Shown here: in pieces, positions 1-9,745 of the stretch
Layout of the letters: each line of letters begins with the position of its first letter
How positions within the stretch are numbered: the stretch's first letter is position 1
From: Candidatus Sulfotelmatobacter sp.
Lineage (GTDB): Bacteria > Acidobacteriota > Terriglobia > Terriglobales > Acidobacteriaceae
Reading direction: 5' to 3'
Assembly (NCBI GenBank): GCA_030038255.1
Contig: JASHPH010000249.1
Span: forward strand, 1 to 51,981
DNA: 51,981 bases
Program-made: the position numbers and the translations under genes
The notes under the pieces: generated by a model
Told to the model about the DNA's origin: nothing
What the model saw: the letters and a program-made list of their open reading frames with translations, nothing else
The model's database searches: none

Positions 1-224
1 ATGCCGATGCCCTTCAGGGCCGCCTCAAACTGCTTGATGTTGTCCGGCATGAGCTGCTGCTTCAGCGCCATCGCGGTCGGCGAATCCTTCAGGGAGCGAT
101 AGTCCACCGAGATGACTTGCAGCACTTCGGCGGGGATGCACGCCCGCCCGGACGAGTTCAGCGGCACGGCATAGGCCATGCTCACCAGGAGAAGGGAAGC
201 CACGCACAGCTTTAAGAGTTTCAT
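1..224 (-). CDS. N-terminal part of a secreted hypothetical protein, truncated by the window edge
   Basis: Reverse-strand ATG at 224 gives MKLLKLCVASLLLVSMAYAVPLNSSGRACIPAEVLQVISVDYRSLKDSPTAMALKQQ..., open to the edge, with a signal peptide. The 25..207 ORF in the track is another frame. Confidence 0.6.
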   Translation of the reverse strand, partial: MKLLKLCVASLLLVSMAYAVPLNSSGRACIPAEVLQVISVDYRSLKDSPTAMALKQQLMPDNIKQFEAALKGIG

Positions 225-473
225 AGCACCTCGAAAGTCAGAGAACGCGAAATCCTGAACCGCTCAATTCTGAGAAATATGGGGAGCGAACGCACCGTTA
301 TCTTGGATGCGCGCTCAGGTTCTGTTGCCAGATCACTTTATTCTATTTTACTTGCAGCCTGAGATCGGAACAAAGGTACGATCGGAACAAAAGTACATAC
401 CCCGTTGACGGTTCGGGGGCAGGGAATCAGCCGCTGCATTTCCTACCGGATGCCACCAGATTCCAAGCCAATC

Positions 474-1907
474 CTAATCATCGTCCGGCCCGATGGGCGG
501 GGTTTTGTCGTTCAGAAAGTAGGCTGCGTTCTGCTTTGCATTAATGAATGTGAACTTCAACGGCGTCTGGCTCCAGTTGAAGCAGTCGGACAGAGCATCG
601 GCATGGGCATCGGCGTAGCCAAGCGAAGGCAGACGAAAGTTCTGCTCAATGAAGTTCAGGATGCTTCCGAAATCATGCGTCACGTGTGAGATGTACCCCG
701 CCTTGGCGTAGGGCGAGATCACAATCAGCGGTACGCGAAAGCCATAGACGTAACCCGATCCCCAGCTGGTGCCATTGGCGATGACTTGGGGCGGAGGAAC
801 GTGGTCGTACCAGCCTCCCCAATCGTCCCACGTGACGATGATTGCGGTATTCGACCAGTAAGCGCTGGTCCCGATCGCATTCACGATGGAGGCAACCCAG
901 GAGGGTCCACCCGTCGTGGCGGTGGATCCGGCATGGTCGGAGTTCGGGCCGGAAGGAATCACCCAGCTCACCGCGGCCAGTTGGTTATTCGCAATGTCGG
1001 TCAAGATAGGAGCAGGATTCTGCGTGGTATAGATGATGACGTTATTCAGCCAATCCGAACTCTGGCAACTGGTGGCGTTGGGAGGAGTGGCATTGGGACC
1101 GCAGAGGTGCTGGATCGCGTTGGGAGCAGTCCATATGGAGCCGGCGGTGGGAGTGTAATAACGCCAGGACAGTCCGGCGACGTCGAGTTCGTCGGTCAGG
1201 GAAGCGTGCTCGAAGCAAGGGTAGATAGGGGGATTGCTCGATTCGTTGCCGAATGGATCGATGACGGTAACGGTCTCGGCAGACGGGGCAGTGCAGCCTG
1301 TATTACCCGATGCATTTGAGACGCCGGAAGGGTTTTCGGAAACGAAGAGATTACTGCCTGTTGACGGCGCTGACGTGCCGGAGATGATGAACTGGTGCGC
1401 CGGCATGCTGGGTCCCTCGTTGGTTTGAAACATGTGATCGCCGAAGGTGTATTGCTCGGCCATTTGGAAGTATGGGCCGACATCGGAAGCCTGCACGTAG
1501 TAGAACTGCGCATTGGGCGGCGGGCAGTTCGGCGCGTTCTTGGAACAGGTGATGGGGATTTTGTCGGCGCCATCCATCTTGCCGCCGTCGTACATGTCGA
1601 CGAAGGCAGCATGCGCGTGGCTGAGATCGTAATCGATGCCGAGAGGCGTGGGCTGGAGCGTGATCGTGTTGCCCGAGGAGTCTGTGCCGGTGGAAGCAAT
1701 TTCGGCGCCGTTATCGATCAGCGTCTGGTCGTGAAACAGATTGTCGGGAGTGCGATTCTCCTGAAAGATAACGACGATGTGCTGGATGGTTCCCAGCGGG
1801 GGCGGTACAGACACAATGGTCGAACTGCTGCAGCCGTTCAGGCTGAACAGCAGCATAGCGGTGAATAGCAGCACGAGGGAGAGGAAGAGGAAGGCGGCTC
1901 GACGCAT
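474..1907 (-). CDS. Phosphoesterase / phospholipase C-acid phosphatase family lipoprotein
   Basis: Signal peptide with lipobox-like LNGCSSS; IQHIVVIFQENRTPDNLFHD and WDDWGGWYDHVPPP motifs typical of the PF04185-type phosphoesterase family. Confidence 0.88.
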   Translation of the reverse strand: MRRAAFLFLSLVLLFTAMLLFSLNGCSSSTIVSVPPPLGTIQHIVVIFQENRTPDNLFHDQTLIDNGAEIASTGTDSSGNTITLQPTPLGIDYDLSHAHAAFVDMYDGGKMDGADKIPITCSKNAPNCPPPNAQFYYVQASDVGPYFQMAEQYTFGDHMFQTNEGPSMPAHQFIISGTSAPSTGSNLFVSENPSGVSNASGNTGCTAPSAETVTVIDPFGNESSNPPIYPCFEHASLTDELDVAGLSWRYYTPTAGSIWTAPNAIQHLCGPNATPPNATSCQSSDWLNNVIIYTTQNPAPILTDIANNQLAAVSWVIPSGPNSDHAGSTATTGGPSWVASIVNAIGTSAYWSNTAIIVTWDDWGGWYDHVPPPQVIANGTSWGSGYVYGFRVPLIVISPYAKAGYISHVTHDFGSILNFIEQNFRLPSLGYADAHADALSDCFNWSQTPLKFTFINAKQNAAYFLNDKTPPIGPDDD

Positions 1908-2051
1908 AGGCGATTCACCTCCGATGGCAGCACATCAATTTGAACCCTGAGTCTGAGGTTTCCACTCGGTTGCAGGAAAATATTTTCCCTTGTGGTTTGG
2001 TTGCCATCCCGAAGCTAACAACGATGTTCGAGCACGCCGCCGTGGTCGCTA

Positions 2052-3527
2052 TTAAAGAGCCTTGGCCCGCTGGCGCACGCTGGTGGCAAAAGCCTGATCC
2101 TTCAGAGAATCCAAGTTGATCTCCACATTTGCCAGAGCGCCTTTCACGGCGGCCTGCGCTAGGGCCTCGGCGGTGGCCAGGTCGGATTTCATGTTTGGAT
2201 TGGTGATCGGCACGAGCGACTGTGTGATGGCGGCGATTTCGTGCGCTTTCTCGGCCACGCGTAGGGGAACGGACGTGGCCTCTTTCAACGCGGCCTCGAT
2301 CACAGCTTCCGCGGCTTGTTCATCGGTCGCGGCCTTGGCTTGCTTGTAGGCCTTCATCACGGAGTTGTAAGACTCGGCGTCGGCGTCAATGGCGGCTTTC
2401 AACTCTTCGCGCAGCGGTGTCAGCCGGGCAATGGCCGCGCTCAGCTGCGACTCATATTGCAGGTAGGCTTTCTTTCCGCGCGACATGGACGCCACCATCG
2501 TGGCCAATCCGGCAGCCATGGCAGCCGCTGCCGCCGAGGCGCTGCCGCCGCCGGGAGTGGCCGTAGGCGCGGCAAGTTGTTCGACAAAGGGCTCGACCCC
2601 GGCTCTCAACCCGCCAACCGCGACTTTGCCACCCATGACGGCTGCTAGGCGGTTCTCGAGAATTAACGACGAATCGAAATTCTCGACCTGCAGGAACCAC
2701 TCGGCGGCCTGTTCCAGCGCTTTCTTCGGGATGAGACCGACGATTTCGCTCGATACCGGCAGGACTCCATGCCGCGCCGCCTCACGCTTGACGAACTCGA
2801 AGACGCGGTGTATGGGCGTCTGCTCGAAGTCGGTGAGATTCATGGAAACCTGGGCGAGTCCGCGAACGAGAAAGCCGGCGCCTTTGACGAAGCGCAGTCC
2901 GCCGTTCGAGAAGCGCACAGCCTTGGCGACCTTCTTGGCGATCTCGACGTCCGGAGTGTTAAGAAAAACGTTGTAGGCGATAAGAAATTTGCGCGCGCCG
3001 ACGACCGTCGCGCCGGCCGTGGGATGGACGCGCGGCTCGCCAATGTCGGGGCGCCGGGCAGGGTTCGTGGCGATTTCGGCGCGGATGCCTTCGAACTGGC
3101 CGCGGCGAATGTTCTCAAGGCCTTGGCGTTCGGGAATTCTGGCCGCGGCCTCGTAGAGATACACGGGGATCTGGTACCGCTTCCAGATTTCTTCGCCGAC
3201 GTGATTCGCCATGGCGACGCAATCTTCGATGGTCACGCCGTTGATGGGAATGAAGGGCACTACATCGGCCGCGCCCATGCGCGGATGAGCGCCGGTGTGA
3301 ACGTTAAGATCGATCAGTTCAGAAGCCTTGCCGACGCCGCGAATCGCGGCTTCCTGAATCGCCTCGCGTTCACCGACCAGCGTGATGACGCACCGGTTGT
3401 GGTCGGCGTCCATCTCGCGGTCAAGCAGGTAGACGCCCGGCATCTTCATGGCGTCGACGATGGCGTCAACTTTGGCCTTGTCGCGGCCCTCGGAGAAATT
3501 CGGCACACATTCGACGAGCGTAGACAT
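2052..3527 (-). CDS. ftcD: Glutamate formimidoyltransferase fused to formimidotetrahydrofolate cyclodeaminase
   Basis: N-terminus MSTLVECVPNFSEGRD; C-terminal cyclodeaminase-like ATPGGGSASAAAAAMAAGLATMV. Confidence 0.92.
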   Translation of the reverse strand: MSTLVECVPNFSEGRDKAKVDAIVDAMKMPGVYLLDREMDADHNRCVITLVGEREAIQEAAIRGVGKASELIDLNVHTGAHPRMGAADVVPFIPINGVTIEDCVAMANHVGEEIWKRYQIPVYLYEAAARIPERQGLENIRRGQFEGIRAEIATNPARRPDIGEPRVHPTAGATVVGARKFLIAYNVFLNTPDVEIAKKVAKAVRFSNGGLRFVKGAGFLVRGLAQVSMNLTDFEQTPIHRVFEFVKREAARHGVLPVSSEIVGLIPKKALEQAAEWFLQVENFDSSLILENRLAAVMGGKVAVGGLRAGVEPFVEQLAAPTATPGGGSASAAAAAMAAGLATMVASMSRGKKAYLQYESQLSAAIARLTPLREELKAAIDADAESYNSVMKAYKQAKAATDEQAAEAVIEAALKEATSVPLRVAEKAHEIAAITQSLVPITNPNMKSDLATAEALAQAAVKGALANVEINLDSLKDQAFATSVRQRAKAL

Positions 3528-3621
3528 AACGGAGAAGAATAACGGTCGCTGGAGCGAGCGCGCAAGGTTTGGAGTGAACTAAGAGAATCCTCACCACGGA
3601 GGGCACAGAGAACCCAGAGGA

Positions 3622-4212
3622 TCAGTGTTTGTGACTGGAGAAGAACCTTCCCACGCCTAGCCGCACCTGCACCGTGTTCACTCCCGGGTTCAGATTGGCC
3701 AGGCCGGCGTTGGAGATGTGCATATAGCGCAGCTCGAGGCTGACGTTATGTCTTGGCCCCAGGATGTGCATACCGAGCGCGGCCTGGTCCATGAAGTTCA
3801 CGGTGTTGGTATACGTCGGGACGTTGTGGTCGGTGAAGAGCACACCGCCGGTGAGTTCAAGGAAGGGAGACAATCGGCCGCGACGCTGGAAATTCCATTT
3901 CAGGGCGAATGGGTCGAAGCCCACTCCGTAGGCGGTGTTCGCAGGCTGGAAGACCAGGAAAAGCGGCACGGCGTCGACCGCGTATTCGAAGCGCCCGCGC
4001 AGAAAGCCGGGCAGGTGCGGACCGGTGAGAATCCATCCGTAGCGAAGGCCGGCGTTGAAGGCGCCAGTATTGGCGGTTCCGCCGGGGACGGAATGACCTC
4101 CGCCCACCCAGATTTGCACTTCGTGACCGCCTTGCTCGGGAGCGGCTTGAGCGATGCACAAACTTCCCCAGGCTAAGAGAACAGCGGCAGTGATCCGGCG
4201 CAACGCGGTCAT
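3622..4212 (-). CDS. Acyloxyacyl hydrolase / PagL-like outer-membrane protein
   Basis: Signal peptide; ends in a PagL-like pattern (HNVSLELRYMHISNAGLANLNPGVNTVQVRLGVGRFF). Confidence 0.72.
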   Translation of the reverse strand: MTALRRITAAVLLAWGSLCIAQAAPEQGGHEVQIWVGGGHSVPGGTANTGAFNAGLRYGWILTGPHLPGFLRGRFEYAVDAVPLFLVFQPANTAYGVGFDPFALKWNFQRRGRLSPFLELTGGVLFTDHNVPTYTNTVNFMDQAALGMHILGPRHNVSLELRYMHISNAGLANLNPGVNTVQVRLGVGRFFSSHKH

Positions 4213-5276
4213 GAGGAGCGGTCGCGGCGCGGATGATCGGCGACGAGTTGCATCAGGTCCCGAGCGACTCGCGAGGTGTTGTGGCGGGCGACGCCGGCTT
4301 CCTCGAGATAATCACTGAGCACGGGAATCACGCCGAGCGCCTCGACGGCGTCGAGATCGTTGACGATCTGGCAGGCGCCTTCGCTCGCGTACTTGGCCTT
4401 GAGCTCGTCGGAAACCGGCGTGCGGTTGATGAGCGCGTAATCGAAAAGCGGTTTTTGCGCGTGACGGTTGAGAGCGCGGATGTGATCGGCTGCGCTGAGG
4501 CCCAGACTTTCATTGGCCTGAGTCATGAGATTGCAGATGTAAACCTTGGTGGCCGGCGACTCGACGATGGCTGCGGAGATGCCGTGCACCAGAAGATTGG
4601 GAATGAGGCTGGTAAAGAGCGAGCCGGGACCGATCGTGATCAGATCGGCCTTGGCAATGGCTTCGAGCGTCTGCGGCATGGGCTCGACGTTCGGTGGAAC
4701 AAGAAACAGTTCGCGAATGCGTCCCTTGCTGGCCGTGATTTTCGTTTCGCCGCGGACACGTGTGCCGTCTTCCATCAGGGCTTCGAGCTCGATGTTCGAC
4801 GTCGTGGCGGGATAGATGTGGCCGCGGGTGAGCAGAATTTCCGACGACAGCCGCACCGCCTCAGAAAAATCGGAAGTCAGAGAAGTGAGCGCGGCCAGAA
4901 AAAGATTCCCGAAGCTGTGGCCTTCGAGTCCGGAGCCCTTGTCGAAGCGATGGCGAAACAGCTTCGATAGCAGGGCCTCATCTTCGCTGAGGGCGACGAT
5001 GCAGTTGCGAATGTCGCCCGGTGGCAGCATGTTCAGTTCCTTGCGCAGGCGGCCACTTGATCCGCCGTCGTCACTGACAGTGACAACGGCGCAAAGATCC
5101 CGAATGACCGGCGAATCGGCTTTCGCCGTGAGCAGCTCCGCGGGCGAAAAAACGAAGCGTTTCAGGCCCTTCAGCAGCGTAGAAAGCCCAGTGCCGCCGC
5201 CGATGGCGACTACGCGCAGACCGGGCTCTCGCGCCGCCTTCTCAGGCGTCAAAAGGTCGATGGTCTTGGTTTCCAT
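4209..5276 (-). CDS. yvcK: YvcK/CofD-like protein (gluconeogenesis factor family)
   Basis: VVAIGGGTGLSTLLKGLKRF, AVVTVSDDGGSSGRLRKELNMLPPGDIRNCIVALS and GPGSLFTSLIPNLLV are signatures. Overlaps the next gene by 4 bp. Confidence 0.93.
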   Translation of the reverse strand: METKTIDLLTPEKAAREPGLRVVAIGGGTGLSTLLKGLKRFVFSPAELLTAKADSPVIRDLCAVVTVSDDGGSSGRLRKELNMLPPGDIRNCIVALSEDEALLSKLFRHRFDKGSGLEGHSFGNLFLAALTSLTSDFSEAVRLSSEILLTRGHIYPATTSNIELEALMEDGTRVRGETKITASKGRIRELFLVPPNVEPMPQTLEAIAKADLITIGPGSLFTSLIPNLLVHGISAAIVESPATKVYICNLMTQANESLGLSAADHIRALNRHAQKPLFDYALINRTPVSDELKAKYASEGACQIVNDLDAVEALGVIPVLSDYLEEAGVARHNTSRVARDLMQLVADHPRRDRSS

Positions 5277-5282
5277 GGGCTA

Positions 5283-5330
5283 CCTAGTATGGGTGGCCTC
5301 GTATAGGTTGCCTCGTATGGGCCGCCTCGT
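5283..5330. repeat. Short 14-bp tandem repeat, about 3.5 units
   Basis: cctagtatgggtgg / cctcgtataggttg / cctcgtatgggccg / cctcgtccc, directly upstream of the yvcK start. Confidence 0.65.
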
Positions 5331-5338
5331 CCCGAGGC

Positions 5339-5926
5339 CTACGCAGGCTCGTCCTCGTGGAGCACGCCGTCGGATGCACCCAATTCGAGTTCGGCGCCCG
5401 GATCCGGATACAGCAGTTCGGTAAAGCGCGGATCCTCGCTCAGATTCTGGAAGTCGGAATCGTTGCGTGCCTGAAAGCGCAGCTGCGGGTTCAGCCGCAG
5501 CGCAGCGTCCAGCCGCTTCAGAGAATCCTCGACGTGGCCAGTGAGGCAATCGAGCGCGGCCAGGCCGTAGATCACGAAGTCGGCCTTGGGAGACTGCTTG
5601 TGCAGTTTTTCCAGATGCTCGCGGGCCGTCACGTAGTCGCCCAGATTCATCAGCGAAACCGCGTAGTCAAAATGCTCCTCGGTGGTTTTGAACTGTGTGG
5701 CCGGTGTGCGTTCCAAATGCTGATTGCAGGCATTGAGATGGACGTTGGCGCGGTCAGCCAACTCCTTACTCGGACCCGCGACGACCTTCTGAAACAGAGG
5801 CTTCGCCTTGTCGAATTTATGCTCCTGCATGGCGCGCAGTCCGGCCTCGTAGCTCTGCAATGCCTGCGTGTAGCGCGGGTCTTCCGCCACAGACTTCTTC
5901 GCCGTAGGTTTCTGAGCCATGTGCAA
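5339..5926 (-). CDS. TPR-repeat protein
   Basis: Helical repeats (YTQALQSYEAGLRAMQEHKFDKAKPLFQKVV, FDYAVSLMNLGDYVTAREHLEKL). Confidence 0.75.
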   Translation of the reverse strand: MHMAQKPTAKKSVAEDPRYTQALQSYEAGLRAMQEHKFDKAKPLFQKVVAGPSKELADRANVHLNACNQHLERTPATQFKTTEEHFDYAVSLMNLGDYVTAREHLEKLHKQSPKADFVIYGLAALDCLTGHVEDSLKRLDAALRLNPQLRFQARNDSDFQNLSEDPRFTELLYPDPGAELELGASDGVLHEDEPA

Positions 5927-6104
5927 AATTCTTCCTGTACTTTTCGGAATAGGAGACTCCTTGGTGTGTCCAGGCTCGATTTCCGAGCAGTAAAGTATCG
6001 CCTAAAGAGCGGTTGGAGGGCAACGGCGGTGGACGATACTCAACAGGCAGCACTCAGAATTGGGACGAAGGTTCTTCTGAGAACTGCCTACTGGCCACGG
6101 AGTG

Positions 6105-6590
6105 TTAGTTGATCTCGGTGGCCGTGTCCAGATTGATCTGCTTCCAATCCCCCTTGATGATTCCGGCTCGAATCTGCTCGGCGATCTTGCCTTTCTTGTT
6201 CTGCTGGTAGGAGTAGTAAAGCTCCTTCATGCAGGTCGTGCAGCGGGCGCCGTGCGCCGTCTCGAAGCAGCTGTGCAGACTGTTGTGGCCCATGCGGTCG
6301 CAATAACAGTAGCAAGGTTGCTGGTGCAGCACGACCGGAATTTTCGCGGCCAGTTCATAGGCATGGAGTTGGTAGGGATGCTCGGCGTCTTTCTCCCAAA
6401 GTTCGCCCTTCGACATGATCGGGGGCAGCGTCGTCCCTTTCGGCGGGGGCGCGGCGTTATAGGCCGGGACCTCGTTGGCGTCGCCCTGCGGCGTGGCCCA
6501 CTGCGCCGACAGGCTCAGGGTGACAAAAAACACTAAAGCCAGCGTAAGGCCGCGATAGACGGGTTTGTTCAGCAACAGTCGGCGAGTCAT
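6105..6590 (-). CDS. Secreted CYCXC/PCYCGC-type cysteine-rich protein
   Basis: N-terminal hydrophobic segment; QPCYCYCDRMGHNSLHSCFE...CTTCMKE. Confidence 0.75.
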   Translation of the reverse strand: MTRRLLLNKPVYRGLTLALVFFVTLSLSAQWATPQGDANEVPAYNAAPPPKGTTLPPIMSKGELWEKDAEHPYQLHAYELAAKIPVVLHQQPCYCYCDRMGHNSLHSCFETAHGARCTTCMKELYYSYQQNKKGKIAEQIRAGIIKGDWKQINLDTATEIN

Positions 6591-6668
6591 CGTTCCCCCA
6601 GATTGCAGTATTGTAACCTGGCGCAGAGGCCGGCGAAGGCCTTGCTGGGAGCGGAGTCTCGGCGAATC

Positions 6669-7928
6669 TTACTCCAGCATCTTTCCCTTCGTTTCTGGTA
6701 GCTGTGTGGTAGTCAACGCGGCCAGCAGATATCCTGCGGCGCACAAGTAAAACGCCCAGCCCAGCCCTTTGGCTTGTCCAACGCGGCCGATGATCAGCGG
6801 AGCGAGCGCGCTCATCATGCGCGCCCCGTTGTAAGTGAAGCCGAGAGCGCGGGCGCGCACGGCCGTCGGAAAGATTTCGCTGCCCATGATTCCGGAGCCC
6901 GAAAAAGCTCCTGTGCCGAAAAACGCGACGACGGCGCCCAGCACGAGCAATGCGATCGGTGAGCGCGCCGCGGCATAAAGCGGAATCAGAAGAGATGCTG
7001 CAAACGTATAGATAAAAAAAGCTTTGCGCCGCCCAGCGTAATCGGCAACCCAGCCGAAGCTGACGTAGCCCGGGAACATGCCGAACAGGTTCAGGAGCAC
7101 CATCAGGGTGCTCATGCCCATGATGCCGAACCCGCGTCCACCCTGCTCGACGGGCAGCGCCAAGTAAGGCGGAAGCCAGGTAAACAATCCCCACCACGAA
7201 AACAGCAGGAAGAAATTGAACAGCAGCAGGGCGAACGTGTATTTCACGTAAGGAGCACGGAAAATCGTGGCGATTGAAGCTGGATCCTTCTCCTCAAGAG
7301 CGCTGCCAGTTTCGGGGCGTGATGCTTGCCACTGCCACATCTCCGACTCAGGAACTCTGCGCCGCATCCACAGCGTCACTAGTGCCGGCAGAATGCCGAC
7401 GAAGAAGACTGCTCTCCAGCCGAAATAATGCGCCACCGGCCCCGCCACAAGGGCGGCCACGGCGAAGCCCGGCGCCCAGGAGCTCTGCACCAGCGCGATG
7501 GCCTTGGCGCGGAATTCCGTGGGCCAGCTTTCGGCAACGAGCGTGGCGCCCGTGTTCCACTCGCCGCCCATGCCCAGCCCGAGCACGAACCGCGCCGCTG
7601 CCAACATGGCAACGCTGGTGGCCAGCCCCGAGGCAAACGAGCACACCGAGTACGTCAGGATGCTCGCCATCAGCGCCTGCTTGCGCCCGATCCGGTCGGC
7701 CAGGAACCCGAAGAGCATGCCGCCAACACCCGACGCCAGCAACGTGAGCGTCCCCAGAAAACCGGCGACGGTCTTGGTCATGCCCAGATCGCGCATGAGC
7801 AGCGCCAGAACCAGCGAGTAGAGCATGGCGTCGAAGGCGTCGAGCGCCCATCCCAGTGCAGCCGCCAGCAGCGTGCGCCGCTGGCCGGGCGTCGCCTGCC
7901 GGATCAGTTCCAGCGGACTGATAGCCAT
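6669..7928 (-). CDS. Major facilitator superfamily transporter
   Basis: About 12 hydrophobic segments; FGFLADRIGRKQALMASILTYSVCSFASG MFS loop motif. Confidence 0.9.
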   Translation of the reverse strand: MAISPLELIRQATPGQRRTLLAAALGWALDAFDAMLYSLVLALLMRDLGMTKTVAGFLGTLTLLASGVGGMLFGFLADRIGRKQALMASILTYSVCSFASGLATSVAMLAAARFVLGLGMGGEWNTGATLVAESWPTEFRAKAIALVQSSWAPGFAVAALVAGPVAHYFGWRAVFFVGILPALVTLWMRRRVPESEMWQWQASRPETGSALEEKDPASIATIFRAPYVKYTFALLLFNFFLLFSWWGLFTWLPPYLALPVEQGGRGFGIMGMSTLMVLLNLFGMFPGYVSFGWVADYAGRRKAFFIYTFAASLLIPLYAAARSPIALLVLGAVVAFFGTGAFSGSGIMGSEIFPTAVRARALGFTYNGARMMSALAPLIIGRVGQAKGLGWAFYLCAAGYLLAALTTTQLPETKGKMLE

Positions 7929-8140
7929 GGAGTTAGAAAGAGACTCGGCGGATTGTAAAGCCAGATGGGGAATTGTCCAACTTCGTTTTCGCCAATGATT
8001 CTTGGCCAGCCAGAGCCATTACCCTCTAGTTACCCCGGTGTTTCGATTTACACCTTTTTGACAACATGCCCGGGGCTGGTTGGTTAGGCTTTCCTTACCC
8101 CCGAAAGAAAATCAAAGGCAAAATCATCGAGGTCAGAGTT

Positions 8141-8584
8141 ATGAGAGTCCGCTTTGGGATCTGCGTGCTCGGATTTCTTTCAGTCTGTCTTACGCCGTGC
8201 TTCGCGCACCACACGGCCGTGGTCGTCAACAAGGATAACGCGGTCGAGAATCTCACTTCCGCCCACCTCGCCAAGATTGTGCGCGGGGAAGTGAAGAAGT
8301 GGCCTGACGGAAGAAGAATCCTGCTGGTGCTGCACAACGATTCTGTCGGTGAAACTGAAACGCTGGAGCGGCTGAACAAGATGACCGCCGCGGAGTGGAG
8401 AGCGTTTGTCGCGGCCCACAAAGAGTCGATCCTCTTCGTCGCGACTGATGCCGATGTTCTGAAGGTGGTACAGTCCCAACCCGGCGCGATCGGCATGATC
8501 GACGTGCATTCCGTCGACAACACCATCAACGTGGTTCACGTCGATGGCAAACTGCCGATGGAATTCGGCTACCTGCCCCATTGA
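8141..8584 (+). CDS. Small secreted periplasmic (phosphate-type) substrate-binding-like protein
   Basis: Start chosen at MRVRFGICVLGFLSVCLTPCFAHH (signal peptide); VVNKDNAVENLTSAHLAKIVRGEVKKWPDG resembles PstS-like folds. The track ORF starts upstream at 8066. Confidence 0.7.
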   Translation: MRVRFGICVLGFLSVCLTPCFAHHTAVVVNKDNAVENLTSAHLAKIVRGEVKKWPDGRRILLVLHNDSVGETETLERLNKMTAAEWRAFVAAHKESILFVATDADVLKVVQSQPGAIGMIDVHSVDNTINVVHVDGKLPMEFGYLPH

Positions 8585-8586
8585 GA

Positions 8587-8768
8587 CCTCATCCCGAAAG
8601 GCCCGCGTTTTAGGTAGACCCCCGACTTCAGTCGGGGGCGGCGAAGCCGCGGGCCGAGGGGTCTTCGGTGAAACGTCCGTTTGCGGGGGATCTTTCGCTC
8701 CCCCTCGCTCCGCTTGCCCCCGGCTAAAGCCGGGGGACTACGAAGAGCAGCTGCGCTCAGGATGACCT
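8587..8768. repeat. Dispersed palindromic intergenic repeat, copy 1
   Basis: catcccgaaaggcccgcg...gtagacccccgacttcagtcgggggcggcgaagccgcgggccgaggg...cccccggctaaagccgggggac...ctcaggatga; inverted ends. Confidence 0.85.
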
Positions 8769-9731
8769 CTAAGAATCGTTTCGATGAGGATTGATCCGTC
8801 CCAGCAAGTGAAAGTATCGGCGTGCTTTCTTGACATCGTGGGCAATCTGCTCGCGTAGCGCGTCCACCGAAGGAAACTTGATCTCATCGCGCAGCCGCTC
8901 CAGGAAACAGATTTCGACCTCGGTCTCGGGCGTCAGTTCGAGAGGATGAAAATTGAGCAAGTGGGTCTCAACAGCAAACAGCTCGTGGCCGAACGTTGGA
9001 CGATTGCCCACGTTGGTGACGGAGTCAAAGCGCTCCGCTGCTACGCGTGTACAGCTGATGTAAACGCCGTCTCTCGGGACCAGTTCTTCGTAGCGCGACA
9101 AATTGATGGTCGGAACGGTGTATTTGGAGCCGTAGCCCCGACCGCGTCCCGGCGTGCCGAGAATGCAGAACGGGCGTGCCAGAAGGTGCCGCGCCCGGCT
9201 GACCCGGCCCTCGGCAAGAAGCCGCCGAATCTGGCTGCTCGACACAGTCTCGCCGCGAAGCTTCATCTCGGGATAAACCTTCACCTCGAATCCCATCTCG
9301 CGTCCAAATTCGGCGAGCAGTTTGGTGTCTCCTGCGGCCTTGTGTCCGAAGCGGAAGTTGTACCCCTCATGCACCTCGCGCGCACGCAGCTTCTTATGAA
9401 GAATCCGATCGGCGAATTGCCGCGGCGTCATCAGCGAAAGATCGCGTCCGAACGGGAGCAAGAGAACAGCATCGATGCCGGTCGCTTCGAGCAGGCGGAG
9501 CTTTTCCGGCGTTGGAGTGAGCAGCTTCAATCCGGAGTCTGGGCGCAGAATCCGCGCCGGATGCGGCTCAAACGTGACCGCTACTGCCTTGGTCCCAGCG
9601 GCGCGCGCTCGCGCAACGATCTCATGCAAGACGTGCGCGTGCGCCCGGTGCACGCCGTCAAAATTGCCCACGCTGACCAGCGTGGAGCCCCAGCCGGCCG
9701 GAACGTCGTCGAGCTTGTGGAAGACTTGCAT
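8769..9731 (-). CDS. ribF: Bifunctional riboflavin kinase / FAD synthetase
   Basis: VSVGNFDGVHRAHAHVLHEIV, AVTFEPHPARIL, NVGNRPTF motifs. ATG chosen at 9731; the track uses TTG at 9746. Confidence 0.92.
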   Translation of the reverse strand: MQVFHKLDDVPAGWGSTLVSVGNFDGVHRAHAHVLHEIVARARAAGTKAVAVTFEPHPARILRPDSGLKLLTPTPEKLRLLEATGIDAVLLLPFGRDLSLMTPRQFADRILHKKLRAREVHEGYNFRFGHKAAGDTKLLAEFGREMGFEVKVYPEMKLRGETVSSSQIRRLLAEGRVSRARHLLARPFCILGTPGRGRGYGSKYTVPTINLSRYEELVPRDGVYISCTRVAAERFDSVTNVGNRPTFGHELFAVETHLLNFHPLELTPETEVEICFLERLRDEIKFPSVDALREQIAHDVKKARRYFHLLGRINPHRNDS

Positions 9732-9745
9732 CGAAAACAAGACCA

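Noticed and set aside
6457-7197. 246-aa minus-strand ORF
   Set aside because: Same-strand alternative frame overlapping the MFS transporter; arginine-rich, not domain-like.
8587-8768. Possible CRISPR or tRNA in the structured intergenic region
   Set aside because: No regularly spaced direct repeats, and no T-loop or anticodon-stem pattern; better explained as a dispersed palindromic repeat.
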